From positions 6,784,058-6,848,057 of the forward strand of contig OZ038388.1 of NCBI GenBank assembly GCA_964036045.1: a stretch of 64,000 bases of DNA, written 5' to 3'. This document shows, in pieces, positions 55,106 through 64,000 of this stretch. The position numbers and the translations under genes are program-made. Each line of letters begins with the position of its first letter. Position 1 is the first letter of the stretch. The notes beneath the pieces were generated by a model. It was given only the letters and a program-made list of their open reading frames with translations. It did no database searches and had not been told where the DNA came from. Source of the DNA: Eutreptiella sp. 'Long Island Sound 2002'. Lineage: Eukaryota; Euglenozoa; Euglenophyceae; Eutreptiales; Eutreptiaceae.

Positions 55106-57193
55106 ACGTTGTTCCAATGGCAAGCACTAGAGAAGGAGGAGTTCGACTCGGCCATTTCCCGATGGGGGACGGAAGGTCTCAACCGAGATGGAACCCTCAA
55201 GCACAGCTACCCTGACGACAAGTGGGTCCTAGTACCTCTGGGCCACTGGAACTGGAAGTGGAACCAGGCCAGGGGGAACTACTCCACCTATGAGCAGGAA
55301 TTGCTCGCGGGTATGCTGGTGCTATCCTCACAAGCACGACTGTTGGGGAGTAACCCTGTGGTCTGGCTGTGCGACCAAGAACCGGTCGGCAGTTTCCAGA
55401 AGGGTCCCCCACCTGAGAAGGCCAAGCTACGGCGCTGGTGGACCTACCTCAGTCAACTACGGCTGACGGTACACCATATCCAGGGAGTGAAGAACGAGTG
55501 TGCCGACGACATCAGCCGCAACAACTTCGACACCCTGATTGGTGCCCGGTCTGAAGCGCTGGCTAAGGAGGCGTTCAGCCGTATGGACGTCCACTTTGAC
55601 CTCAACATGACGATGATACGCCCCCTGGATGGACTCCAACAATCGGAGTACCTGAAGGAGTTTGGGGATATCTACAAGCGCCTGGAGAAACGCCTTGAAC
55701 CCCTCCTGGTCAACCAAGACCAGTGGAAGAGGGACAAGAGCTACCTCTGGCACGAGGACCGCATCGTGGTGCCTAGTGACAGAGTCCCAGCGCTGCTGAA
55801 GTGGACCCATGAGTCCAGCGGTCATGTGGGCGCTGACCGTACCCTGAGGCTGTTCAAGCAGTGGTTCCACACTACGTGGACTGACGACCAACTGCGGAAA
55901 ACCCTTCAGCCTATCGTGGACAAGTGCCCGTGCAGGTCCTGTAAACCAGGGGACATCAGGGACAGAGGTCTCTACTCGACCCTGCCCATCCCTCACTGTG
56001 CTAACAGTGTTCTATACGTGGACTACACGGAGATGCCGAAGTTCGGGGGCTATGACTTCGCCCTCGTGGTAACCTGTGGGTTGACCAGGTTTACCAGGGT
56101 GTTCCCATGTACCAAGCACATTACCGGGGAGGAGACTATCAAGATACTCCTGGAGGAGTGGTTTTGTGTCTATGGGGCGCCCAAGGAGATCAACTCCGAT
56201 GAGGACGTACGAGTACGCTCAGATACTGGCTGGTACAAGAGGGTCCTGAGATCCCTCAATGTCCAGGTGTCTACGGGGATTCCCTACTCTCACACGAGCA
56301 ACCCCCTATGTGAGCGACAGATCCGTGTCCTCAAGGAGAATGTAAGGATCTGGTGCAAAACTGAACGCACCAGAGACTGGGTGAGACTACTCCCCGTCAT
56401 ATCCTTGATGATGAACTCCCAAGAGAGTTCAGCTACTGGCTACTCGCCCCATGAGCTATTCCTAGGGCGCCCGGCATGGTTCCTACATGCCCCCTATCCA
56501 GAGGACACCCATTCTTCTGTGGGTGAATGGGTTCAAGAGCAACAAGCGAAGGTGGACAAGGCCAAGGCTATGCTCCAGAGAGTGAGGGAGCGTCAGTGGA
56601 ACAAGAAGAACAAGCACCGAGTACCGGCCAGCTACCAAGAAGGGGACTGGGTGCTGGTGCACCACAGTCGACTACCCGCCTGGCCACGCTCTACCAGCGA
56701 TGACCCATACTTCGGGCCGTACAAGATTCTATCAGTGGATGGACACCGTATCACCGTGCGGTGTTCTCCCCGTCTAGGGGGGACCCTGGTGTGCGCTGCT
56801 CAACACCTGAAGCGTTACCATGATCCTGAAGACCTCTGTGGGGAGGAGTGGGAGCTGAACGACGAGGAAATCGCCGCTCTGGACCTACAAGGGGCTGCCA
56901 GCCCTATGGAAGTTGAAGGTGAACTCCCCGACATGAACGCCGAGGAGACGGCTAAGGAGGACTTCTACCTGGTGAAGTCTGTCCTACGCCACCGCTATCG
57001 CCAGGGTTGGCACTTCCTCACCCTCTGGGAGGGGTTTGGAGTCGAAGAGGCCACCTGGGAGCCTTTCTCTGCATTTGTTCTACCTGAGGGACGCCTAAAC
57101 TCAGTTCTGGTTGACTACTTGTCCCAGAACAACCTTGGTGAGTTGCTGAGGCTCGCTGAGACGCTTGCCTCCAAGACTAAAGCTAGGGACTGA
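55106..57193 (+). pseudogene. Element A RNase H remainder, integrase and chromodomain
   Basis: 694 codons after the TGA. The RNase H end (YSTYEQELLAGMLVLSSQ, VWLCDQEPVGSF) leads to the linker VHHIQGVKNECADDIS. Integrase has a partial zinc module (HESSGHVGADRT ... CPCRSC) and catalytic acids in LYVDYTEM, NSDEDVRVRSDTGWY and PLCERQIRVLKE. Then an SH3-like segment (LPAWPRSTSDDPYFGPY) and a chromodomain (FLTLWEGFGVEEATWEP). Stop TGA 57191. This half is undamaged; the upstream TGA separates it from RT. Confidence 0.9.
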
Positions 57194-59440
57194 ACCTTAC
57201 CCTAACCTGCCAAAGCGTATGTGTGAGTGTGCTATTCCTAAGGTCCTGAGAGCAAGCCGCAGAAGTGGTGTCCTAATTATACCCAAGTCTGCACGCTTGC
57301 TAAACCTGGAGGGTTGGCTTATTGATGCCACGGGGTACGCCCCGGGTCTCCCCTCCCCTAAGCGCCCAATTTCTGTGCTGGCGCAAAACCTTTGGGGAAT
57401 ACCCAGCGTACTAATCCAGGTATTGTTTTCCCTACCCATCTGTCTACTACAGGAAGGGGTGGCCAAAAGCTATGAAGGCATGAAAACGCCGTTTGGCTAA
57501 ATGGCCAAAACACTGACCTAACCACTGCCACAGCCCACCAACCCTGCCAAAATTGCAGGAAACGGGTGGGACAGTGACACACGCACTACAGGTCCTACAC
57601 ACCCTACAGTGGCACCATCCTGGTGGGCGAGCGCTGGTGCAACTGGCTCAAGCCCCCACTCAGGACTACCACTCCTACACGCACACTCTACTGGGTGTTG
57701 TTGAAGAACATGTCGTTGGTCCTAGCGACCCTCCTGTGAAGAAGGCAAGAGAACACAGCGCTGCTAAGCAACTGTGGCCTCACAGGGGACGCCACAACGC
57801 GTTTCCCCTGCTAGGGCTTGGAGGGAAGAGGTGCTCTTGCGTGCACGGCGCAGATGTCGATGGAGTCGGACTCCCTGCTCTGCCACAGGCAGAGGGGAGT
57901 TACTTGTTTGTGTGATCTGCGCCCTTATTTAGCAGGGCATGAAAAAAATGGTATGCTGCTGCACCAATCACCCTACCTGCCCACCTGTAAAGCAAAGGCA
58001 AATGAAGGGTTGTTTGCGGCGGAGGAACCAAGCCAAACTCCCCGTATTATACGGTTCTCAGTGTGACCTATAATACACTGTCCGCAAACGCGCTGAAAGA
58101 TCAGCTACCCTGTCAAGCAAGCAAGCGTTAAGGGACTCCTCAGGTTCTCTTAAAGAACGTACCGAGGAGCCCCTGGGTAGCCTAAACAAGGTTTACCGTG
58201 CGCACTTCGCGTGGCCTACCCTTTAATGCGTGTGTGCATGCGCGAGTGTGCACGACTGTTTTGGGCAAACCTGCCCATCCGCACCACAATCACGAACTCC
58301 ACCAGGGAATGGCCCCGCCTGGGCTTACTCACCTTACCTACCGCTGAAGAGAGAGAGCAAGTGAGGGGCGCACGCGAAGAACGTTGCTATGCACTTGTGT
58401 GTATGTCTAATCACCCTGATCTGACCTCTAATCATCTGCAATCTTTCTAATCAATCCCTCTATCGCGTCCTATCGTTGTTAGCGCTGCTACAAGACTCGT
58501 TCACGGAGACACGAGACAAGCAATGTGTATGCGGCATACGAGACGAGCATACCTGTAGTTTATACCTGATTCATTGAAGTCTTTCTCGTTGATTTTCGAA
58601 TTCTTGAATTTTTGATACTTCTATTAGTGTGGGTGGAATCTGTATGTTTATTTATTAATGTGTGTCTCGTCATTTTCAAGACTACGTGAGACATACGTTT
58701 ATAATTCCATTATTTCTCCATTTTCCGTTGCTTCGCTAGGAGCCGCTCCTGCGCGCCGCCTTTTTATGCGTAGGAATTTCTTGATTTAAAAAATCTAGAG
58801 ATGACTATAATTTTTAGCAAAATGTGCTTCTGATGCACAATTGGATTCTGCTCAGGTGTGTCGTCTTAGAAAAATTCTAGGCCGTCATTTGACGGATTTT
58901 GGTGTCGTCGCTTCGTTTTTGCGTGGATTCGTCCATAATTCTCCCATTCCTGCCTCTGCAGATACCCACGCGCAGCCTCGCTGAGTAGGCCGTGTTCGGG
59001 CAGAAACGCAGCAGCCTGGAGAGACTGAGCAGAACCCAAGACCCCACCAAGGGGCAATTTAATTTTTTTACGACTCCCTTCGCCCTAAGACAGGTCACAG
59101 GTCGCCAGCAGGTTTACGAGAACCCATGCGAGTGTGTGTATTGTGTCTTGCGTTGAATTTGTGTCGCGCTGCGTCTTGGAGGGAGGGATGCACATGCACA
59201 TGTTTTGGCATGCTCCCAAACTAACCCAACCAAGCCACAGGAGCCCCGGCAGCGCCATGAGTGCGGAGTCTTCTGTAGGAAATGTTACAAACAGAGCAGC
59301 AAAAGAGCGCCAGCCATGGTGAGCGCCCATTTTTCTGTGTGAGGGAAACTATAGGTACTTTAAAGTAGATGTGGAAGCCAAGGAAAGGCCAAGAAAAAAT
59401 CCCTTTTTCCTAAAATGCGACAGTGGTGGCCACCACAGCA
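57194..59440. other. Element A long 3' non-coding region
   Basis: About 2.25 kb without a supported gene between the chromodomain stop and the 3' LTR. Blocks between 57360 and 58350 align with the minus-strand region 31640-30665 of element C. The remainder (58350-59440) is unique in the window and AT-rich. Small frames do not resemble an envelope or other known protein. Confidence 0.65.
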
Positions 59441-59450
59441 CAAGGGGGGG
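59441..59450 (+). promoter_or_regulatory. Element A polypurine tract
   Basis: CAAGGGGGGG directly before the 3' LTR (AGTAAG/GGTAAG start). It would prime plus-strand DNA synthesis. Confidence 0.75.
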
Positions 59451-60235
59451 GTAAGAAAAAGTGCTTTTCCATTGCTTTGAGGCATACTCTAGTTGTATTA
59501 GAGATGCACTGAGCATCCAGGCATTTCTATCTTAGTATTGGTCCCACCAAAAGTGGTGATAACACATTTTGACCTATGGAACCAAACACCCAATCAGGAT
59601 ATGGAGTGGACCCCTTAATCCCCTTTCAATGTGAGGCAAATCATCTTTTCCTGAGTTGACTGAGCACTGACATATCCAAGGCAGAGCCTATGAATTTATC
59701 TATGTTTTTCCATGAATTCTTAGCTATCCTAGTGGTATGCACCCTAGGGGGCTGGGCACCTCTTTTTGAGAGGTCCTGGGTTCAATTCCTGGTCAGCCTA
59801 GCTAAGTAGGAAGATCCCATGTGACATGGCAGTGACCTCATCGCCACATGCCCTGCCACCTCAGCACATATGGGACCCAAAACAAAGAGTGCACATCTCC
59901 TGAGATGGCACTATGGAGAGAGAGTGACCATGGGGCAGTTTTCCAACTCTTTTCCAAAACATTTCAGCTATCTTTGTGAATATGCATTCCGATTTGACCT
60001 GAGTTGCAGTTTCTGTGAATATCCTTTCATCTTTCACTGTTTACACTGCAGCCCTCCGTGCTTTGATCCTGATTCTCTTCTCCTTGCACACCTCTGGCTT
60101 GGGCTATCCTGGATTTACTGTATTTCAACAAACAAAAGCTTTTCATCTCCAAAAACAAGCAGCAGGAAACCCTACACCAGCAGCAAGCAGCAGGAGAGAC
60201 AAAAACACAGTGCTGAAACCACTATAAACTTGTCT
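59450..60235 (+). repeat. Element A 3' LTR
   Basis: Matches 36717-37501 at about 99%. It includes the tRNA-like segment at 59720-59805 and ends at TTGTCT before AGGGG (60236-60240). The first base differs from the 5' copy (G for A), so the edge is uncertain by one base. Confidence 0.88.
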
Positions 60236-60240
60236 AGGGG
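60236..60240. repeat. Target-site duplication of element A, right
   Basis: AGGGG, matching 36712-36716. Confidence 0.75.
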
Positions 60241-60241
60241 T

Positions 60242-60937
60242 TCACATGACAACCCTTCCTCCCTCATAAGCGATTTTGGTTAGAACCTTCGCGAGCAGGG
60301 AGAAGGGAGGGTTAGCATACACTAGGCCCATTGCTTTCCAGAAGAAACGGAAAGCGTTGTTCAAATGTTTCGAGCAATACAACTGCATGATGTGCTGTTG
60401 TCGACTCGCAAACAATTCCACCTGGATCTCATCCAGGTTTACCTGAAGGGCCGCCAGTCCATTTTCAAGAACGTGACGGGCCAATTGGTAGTTTTCAGTA
60501 CGATAGTTAGTCTTGGATGCGTAGCGCAGCCCAGACTCTTTTCGTCCTGACAGCTCCAAAGGTACGGAGAAGAGCCCACTGCCAAAGTCGCAGTGCAAAG
60601 AATAGGGGCGCTGGAGAGACAGCATTTTTACCTGGGGGTTTCTTCGTAGGAAGTCGGTACCAATGACGATGTCAAAGGCGTCAGTGTCCAGCACTCTGCA
60701 GTGTTGAGTCACAGTTTCGTCGCCCAGGCATATAGTCAGATCGACCCCCCCCAAAGAATGGATGGTACGCCCATCCCCTACTCTTATGGCCACGGTCGTA
60801 GTTTTCTTGAATGTTTTTAGCAGGCGCCGGGCCACTATGGAAAGTGTTGCACCGGTGTCAAGCACCGCTCGAAAAGATTGACCCCCGATTTTCACGAGGA
60901 TCCAGAAAACCAAGTCCTCCTCTTCGGAGCCGCCCCC
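60242..60937 (-). pseudogene. Element C protease and MT-like module
   Basis: Open from the Gag stop at 60938. The sequence LVFWILVKIGGQSF precedes retropepsin DTGATLSIV; the hallmark is DIVIGTDFL. The MT-like module has VELFASRQQHIMQLYC, then YANPPFSLLAKVLTKIAY. NPPF is intact here, unlike family A. The frame ends at TGA 60242, where relatives have Cys, right next to the element A insertion. The module resumes at 36711 (PDWG). Confidence 0.82.
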
Positions 60938-60940
60938 CTA
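60929..60940 (-). promoter_or_regulatory. Candidate Gag-Pol readthrough site, family C
   Basis: Gag ends PAEE-TAG (60938-60940) followed by GGG-GGC, and the same frame runs into protease. The position corresponds to PAEF-TGA-CGG of family A, so the presence of a stop is conserved while its identity is not. GAGGA and TCCTC further on could pair. Confidence 0.5.
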
Positions 60941-61320
60941 CTCCTCAGCAGGGAACTTGACATCCACCCCGGCAGCCATGAGGGACTTGGCCATCCAGGC
61001 CAGTCGCCTCTTCTTGGAGCTATTCCCCTCAGGCGAAGCGTTATCCCCCTGGGGGCACTTCTCGGGGTCACCTTCGGCTGGAGGGGGAGTTGCATCGGGC
61101 TCTCATGAGCGCCTCTGGGGGTTAGGGCGTCCACCTTTGCCACCCCCCTTGCCACCTCCTTTACCTTTATCCCCATTGTGGGGGTTTCTGGTGGGTGTTT
61201 GGTTCTTCTGGAGTTCAGCCTCCTGTCGCTTGAGTTTATCACTCTCGCGTTTCCTTATGTGGCATTCGTCCTCGTCGTGACAATGTTTGCCACAATAGCC
61301 ACAGGTGATGGTACACCTAG
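60938..61320 (-). pseudogene. Element C Gag C-terminus (nucleocapsid)
   Basis: Minus-strand zinc knuckle CGYCGKHCHDEDECH, then a Lys/Gly-rich basic tail and a C-terminal helix (KKRRLAWMAKSLMAAG) ending PAEE. This matches the family A end (KKRSRFMRMARKL ... PAEF). Upstream it is cut at about 61320 by the LTR of element D. The rest of this Gag should lie beyond the window. Confidence 0.7.
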
Positions 61321-61322
61321 AA

Positions 61323-62030
61323 AGTAAGAAAAAGTCACTGCCATGTCTTTCTTGGAGGGCTTGATCCAGGCCAAGCCCCCCTTAAAACCCTTTTGCTGAT
61401 GCTAAGACAAACTTAAGTGTTTTTGTCTCTCTTTTGTTGCCTAAAGTACACTTTCTCAAAGTAACTAGGGTTGTGACCCTAGCCCCCCATGAAGTTCACC
61501 CCTACCACTCAACTGAGCGGAGGTACCTTCCTTCATGGAGGATATACCGAAATAAAACAGGCATTTCATGCTTTAGGCCTTGGAGGTTAAGCCTAGTGGT
61601 CTCCCACCCCAGGACCCCTATACTCAATTGTTTCTACCACTTATTGTGGTCCTACTTTGTAACTGTTTCTGAATTCAGTTGCCTGGCCAAGTCATTTTCT
61701 GTGTGGTCCTGACATCTATGCCCCACATTCCTAATCAGCACCATTACACCCAAAAGAGTGCTGATAAAGTGCCTAATGCTATCTCTGAGGCAAGAGTCAG
61801 ACCAATTTTCATATAAAATCTTTTGTATTGTCCATTTGTGATTGAATCTTTGTGTATAAACCTGCTTTGTCTATCTGCAGCCCTTCTGTGTTACACTGGA
61901 TTCCAAAACCAATCATTGATTCGATCCACATCCTGTCTCTGCTCTACTTGCTGCTTTGGTTGGGGTTTTCAACTACAAAACCTGCAGGAATACATCAAAA
62001 TATCTAGGGCATAATTCAAGGACATCTTTC
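61323..62030 (+). repeat. Element D 5' LTR
   Basis: About 708 bp, AGTAAGAAAAAGTCACTG to CATCTTTC. The reverse-complement relative is at 24947-25657 and a fragment at 31821. It is followed by a primer-binding site and a Gag frame on the plus strand, so it is a 5' LTR. It sits in the Gag of element C. The matching 3' LTR must lie outside the window. Confidence 0.8.
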
Positions 62031-62042
62031 CGGTAGCAGAGA
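62031..62042 (+). promoter_or_regulatory. Element D primer-binding site
   Basis: CGGTAGCAGAGA, one mismatch at the first base from TGGTAGCAGAG, the initiator Met-tRNA complement also used by A and B. Confidence 0.6.
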
Positions 62043-62110
62043 CAGTCCCTTGTGACCTTTTGAACCGACCCTGAGAAGAAGTGCAGAACAAAAGCTCAAC
62101 AACAAGTTCA

Positions 62111-62527
62111 TCATGTCCACGCCAAGCGTGTAGGTGCGCCAGAGTGCGCGTAGGACCCTAGGTCTGTACGTGGTCTGGATCCATGTACAGCCAATGGCTC
62201 CTCTCCATCTTCCCCACGGATGGATTTGTAGTACTCCGCATGTAGGATGTACTCATCCATCTTCTTCTTCAGCTCCTCATACTCCTCAGGTCCTTCAATG
62301 GCAGTTGAGGATGAAGCTGGACAATTGGATCTGGATATTGAGGCAGCTACACGTCTGTGGAGGTGACTGAAGCTGTCTCCACCGTGTGCTGCTAAGGCCT
62401 CGGTGGTAAGGCCTTTATTTTCTTCCGCCCTTCTGCGTTCTGGATCTCCTTGGGACCCAGATGCGCCACTGAGATGATGTGGAGCTCGGTTAGGTGGTTC
62501 ACTCATTGGGTGGGCCATGCTGCCCAT
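62111..62527 (-). other. Open frame of 138 codons on the opposite strand of D
   Basis: Starts ATG 62527. Non-repetitive and hydrophilic, with a likely helix EEYEELKKKMDEYILHAEYY. It is antisense to the stretch where the Gag N-terminus of D should be encoded, and the plus strand there has no convincing Gag start until about 62581. A local inversion within D, or a chance frame, are both possible. I do not recognise the protein. Confidence 0.35.
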
Positions 62528-62580
62528 TTGTACTTCACTGCATCCCTGGCAAGACGACTAAGACCTGAGTACCCAAGACC

Positions 62581-64000
62581 ATGTTGTCCAACCCCAAGGG
62601 CTCCCAAAGTGGGTCCGACCCGAGTCGAAGAACAACATCATCCAAGGCCAACCTACGGTGCCCTGGATCATACGGCCAAGCTGTTGGCCAAACTCCTGTC
62701 TGGATCAGAAGATCCAGATGTGACGGCCCTATCGGAGGCCATTAAGGCTAAACTGGGTATTGCAGAACCCTTACCCAAGCCAGAGTTGCCCTCTCTCTCT
62801 CCAGGACTGAGTACCCTGGCCGAAGATCTCAAGAGATCAAGGGTCTCAAGGCTGTTGCCTAAGGTCACCTGCCCCAGCCCCTTTCACCCCCGTGCCAGGA
62901 CAGTGCCTATGGCTGATCTACAGGACGTGCCTGTCACAGAGATTGAGAGAAGAGGCCTGTCAGCCCTGGCACCTCTTGCCGGCGTGTCGCCATCAGGCCT
63001 AACTCCGGGGGGTGGGAAGACGGGCAGACCAATTGCCCAGGCGAACATCCAGCTGGAATTGCCGGAGTTCGACCCCGAAAATCTGCCCGAATGGGCAGAA
63101 GAATTTGCAGAATTCCTTTTGTTGACTGGCCAATCCCGTGTGGATGTGGCCACCAAATGTTCACTACTAAAATGCTCATGCAAAAAGAAGTTTTTGCAAA
63201 AACAGGTGAAACACATTGTGAAAACCTGTTCTACCTGGGCAGAGGTACTCCTGAGGTTGGACAGAACATTCCCAGTCTATGAGACTGACCTCAGCGTACG
63301 CACACAGATCGAGGAGCTACCTATGCTCCCTGAGTTTCCATCCGCTGCGCGAATTTCTGAGTATGTGTGCGACTTGGAGTACTTATTTTCGAGGATGAAC
63401 GTGGGCTCCTACGGAGCCACTGAGCCCCACCTGTGGCTCATGAGTAAGATCCCCCAGCGTACGTGGGATGATTGCCGCTCAACCTCTGAGAGGAAGAGCA
63501 GGACCCACTCGTACGATGAACTGGTGGATCTCTTGATTGAGCTAGCTCTTGAGAGAGAGAATGACTCCCACATGGAGAAATTCCTCAAGAAGCATTTGGG
63601 ACGAGGTGGTACCCCTACCCCCGAACGTGGCGAAGGGAAGGGGCATAAAAATCCCACTAACACTAACCAGGGAGGTGGTAAAGGGAGGGGCAACCTACGT
63701 GCCATGAACGAGGTTCAACCTGATGCAGGCACACCCCGCCTGTTCTACTGCCGACCTGTCAATGACAAGGGGGGACCTTGTCATGCCTCTGACTGCGATC
63801 TCCGCAGTGGCTGTATGCTGCAGATGAAACGTCAGCAGCATACCAAAGATGGGAAAACTGTGACCCATCAGGACCATTTCAGGTGTACCATCACCTGTGG
63901 TTACTGTGGCAAACGTCGTCACTACGAGGACGAATGCCACATCAAGAAACGCGAGAGTGACAAACTCAAGCGTCAGGAAGCGGAGCGCCAGAAGACCCGG
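62581..64000 (+). CDS. gag: Element D Gag, runs off the window
   Basis: ATG 62581 (LSNPKGSQSGSDPSRR) leads, after a one-base shift near 62645, into a frame open to the end of the window. The capsid-like domain (LPEFDPENLPEWAEEFAEFL, then YETDLSVRTQIEELPMLPEF and WDDCRSTSERKSR) parallels family A. A zinc knuckle CGYCGKRRHYEDECH at about 63892 matches element C closely. The sequence ends before Gag does. The frame used is itself open from 62396, so the true start is uncertain. Confidence 0.82.

Noticed and set aside
57194-59440. An envelope-like gene downstream of element A integrase
   Set aside because: Only short frames, with no signal peptide plus membrane anchor pattern.
1-64000. CRISPR arrays, bacterial operons, riboswitches or rho-independent terminators
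   Set aside because: No regular repeat-spacer arrays or bacterial gene organisation; content is eukaryotic transposon DNA.

Overview
The window is eukaryotic, repeat-dominated DNA. I found no bacterial-type operons, no rRNA, no convincing tRNA gene and no obvious single-copy host gene. Nearly all recognisable coding sequence is retrotransposon: at least five Ty3/gypsy-type LTR elements or element fragments, a 5'-truncated non-LTR (LINE-like) insertion and a decayed pogo-like DNA transposase. The rest is mosaic repeats. The four integrase regions present all end in a chromodomain, so these are chromoviruses. Primer-binding sites fit the 3' end of initiator Met-tRNA. The make-up suits a large, transposon-bloated protist or alga (a dinoflagellate is my guess) or an invertebrate. 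No host gene or spliced-leader sequence settles this.

Layout. 1-3592: mosaic repeats U and R2. 3593-14836: chromovirus 1 on the minus strand, with a 1443-aa Gag, then protease/MT-like/RT/RNase H, integrase and chromodomain, and no LTR that I could delimit. 14838-19258: a truncated R2, an AT-richer patch, tandem repeats, and a minus-strand fragment (A2) of family A. 19258-22274: a full R2. 22361-24946: pogo-like transposase relic. 24947-25657: an LTR. 26400-30660: GC-rich proline-rich ORFs, a ~65-bp minisatellite and the second U copy.

30660-62030 is a nest of four elements. Element C (minus, old, decayed) is split by element A (plus, LTRs 36717-37501 and 59450-60235, AGGGG on both sides). 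A is split by element B (minus, 530-bp LTRs at 41134 and 52790, CACCC on both sides, two mismatches between LTRs). B is split by a LINE-like insertion E (47481-48876) flanked by a 16-bp duplication. In the three insertions I checked, removing the insert and one target copy brings the host reading frame back together. Element D (plus, from 61323) cuts C again and runs off the window.

The most interesting shared property concerns Gag and Pol. In families 1, A, B and C they lie in one frame, separated by a single stop codon followed by CGG or GGG (TAG-CGG, TGA-CGG, TAG-GGG, TAG-GGG), with hairpins just downstream in A and B. This looks like retroviral-style stop-codon readthrough. All four also carry a module between protease and RT resembling the Dam-methylase-like domain of DIRS elements. 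Family B has in addition a UUUAAAC heptamer, in the correct phase, where its Gag reading shifts by -1.
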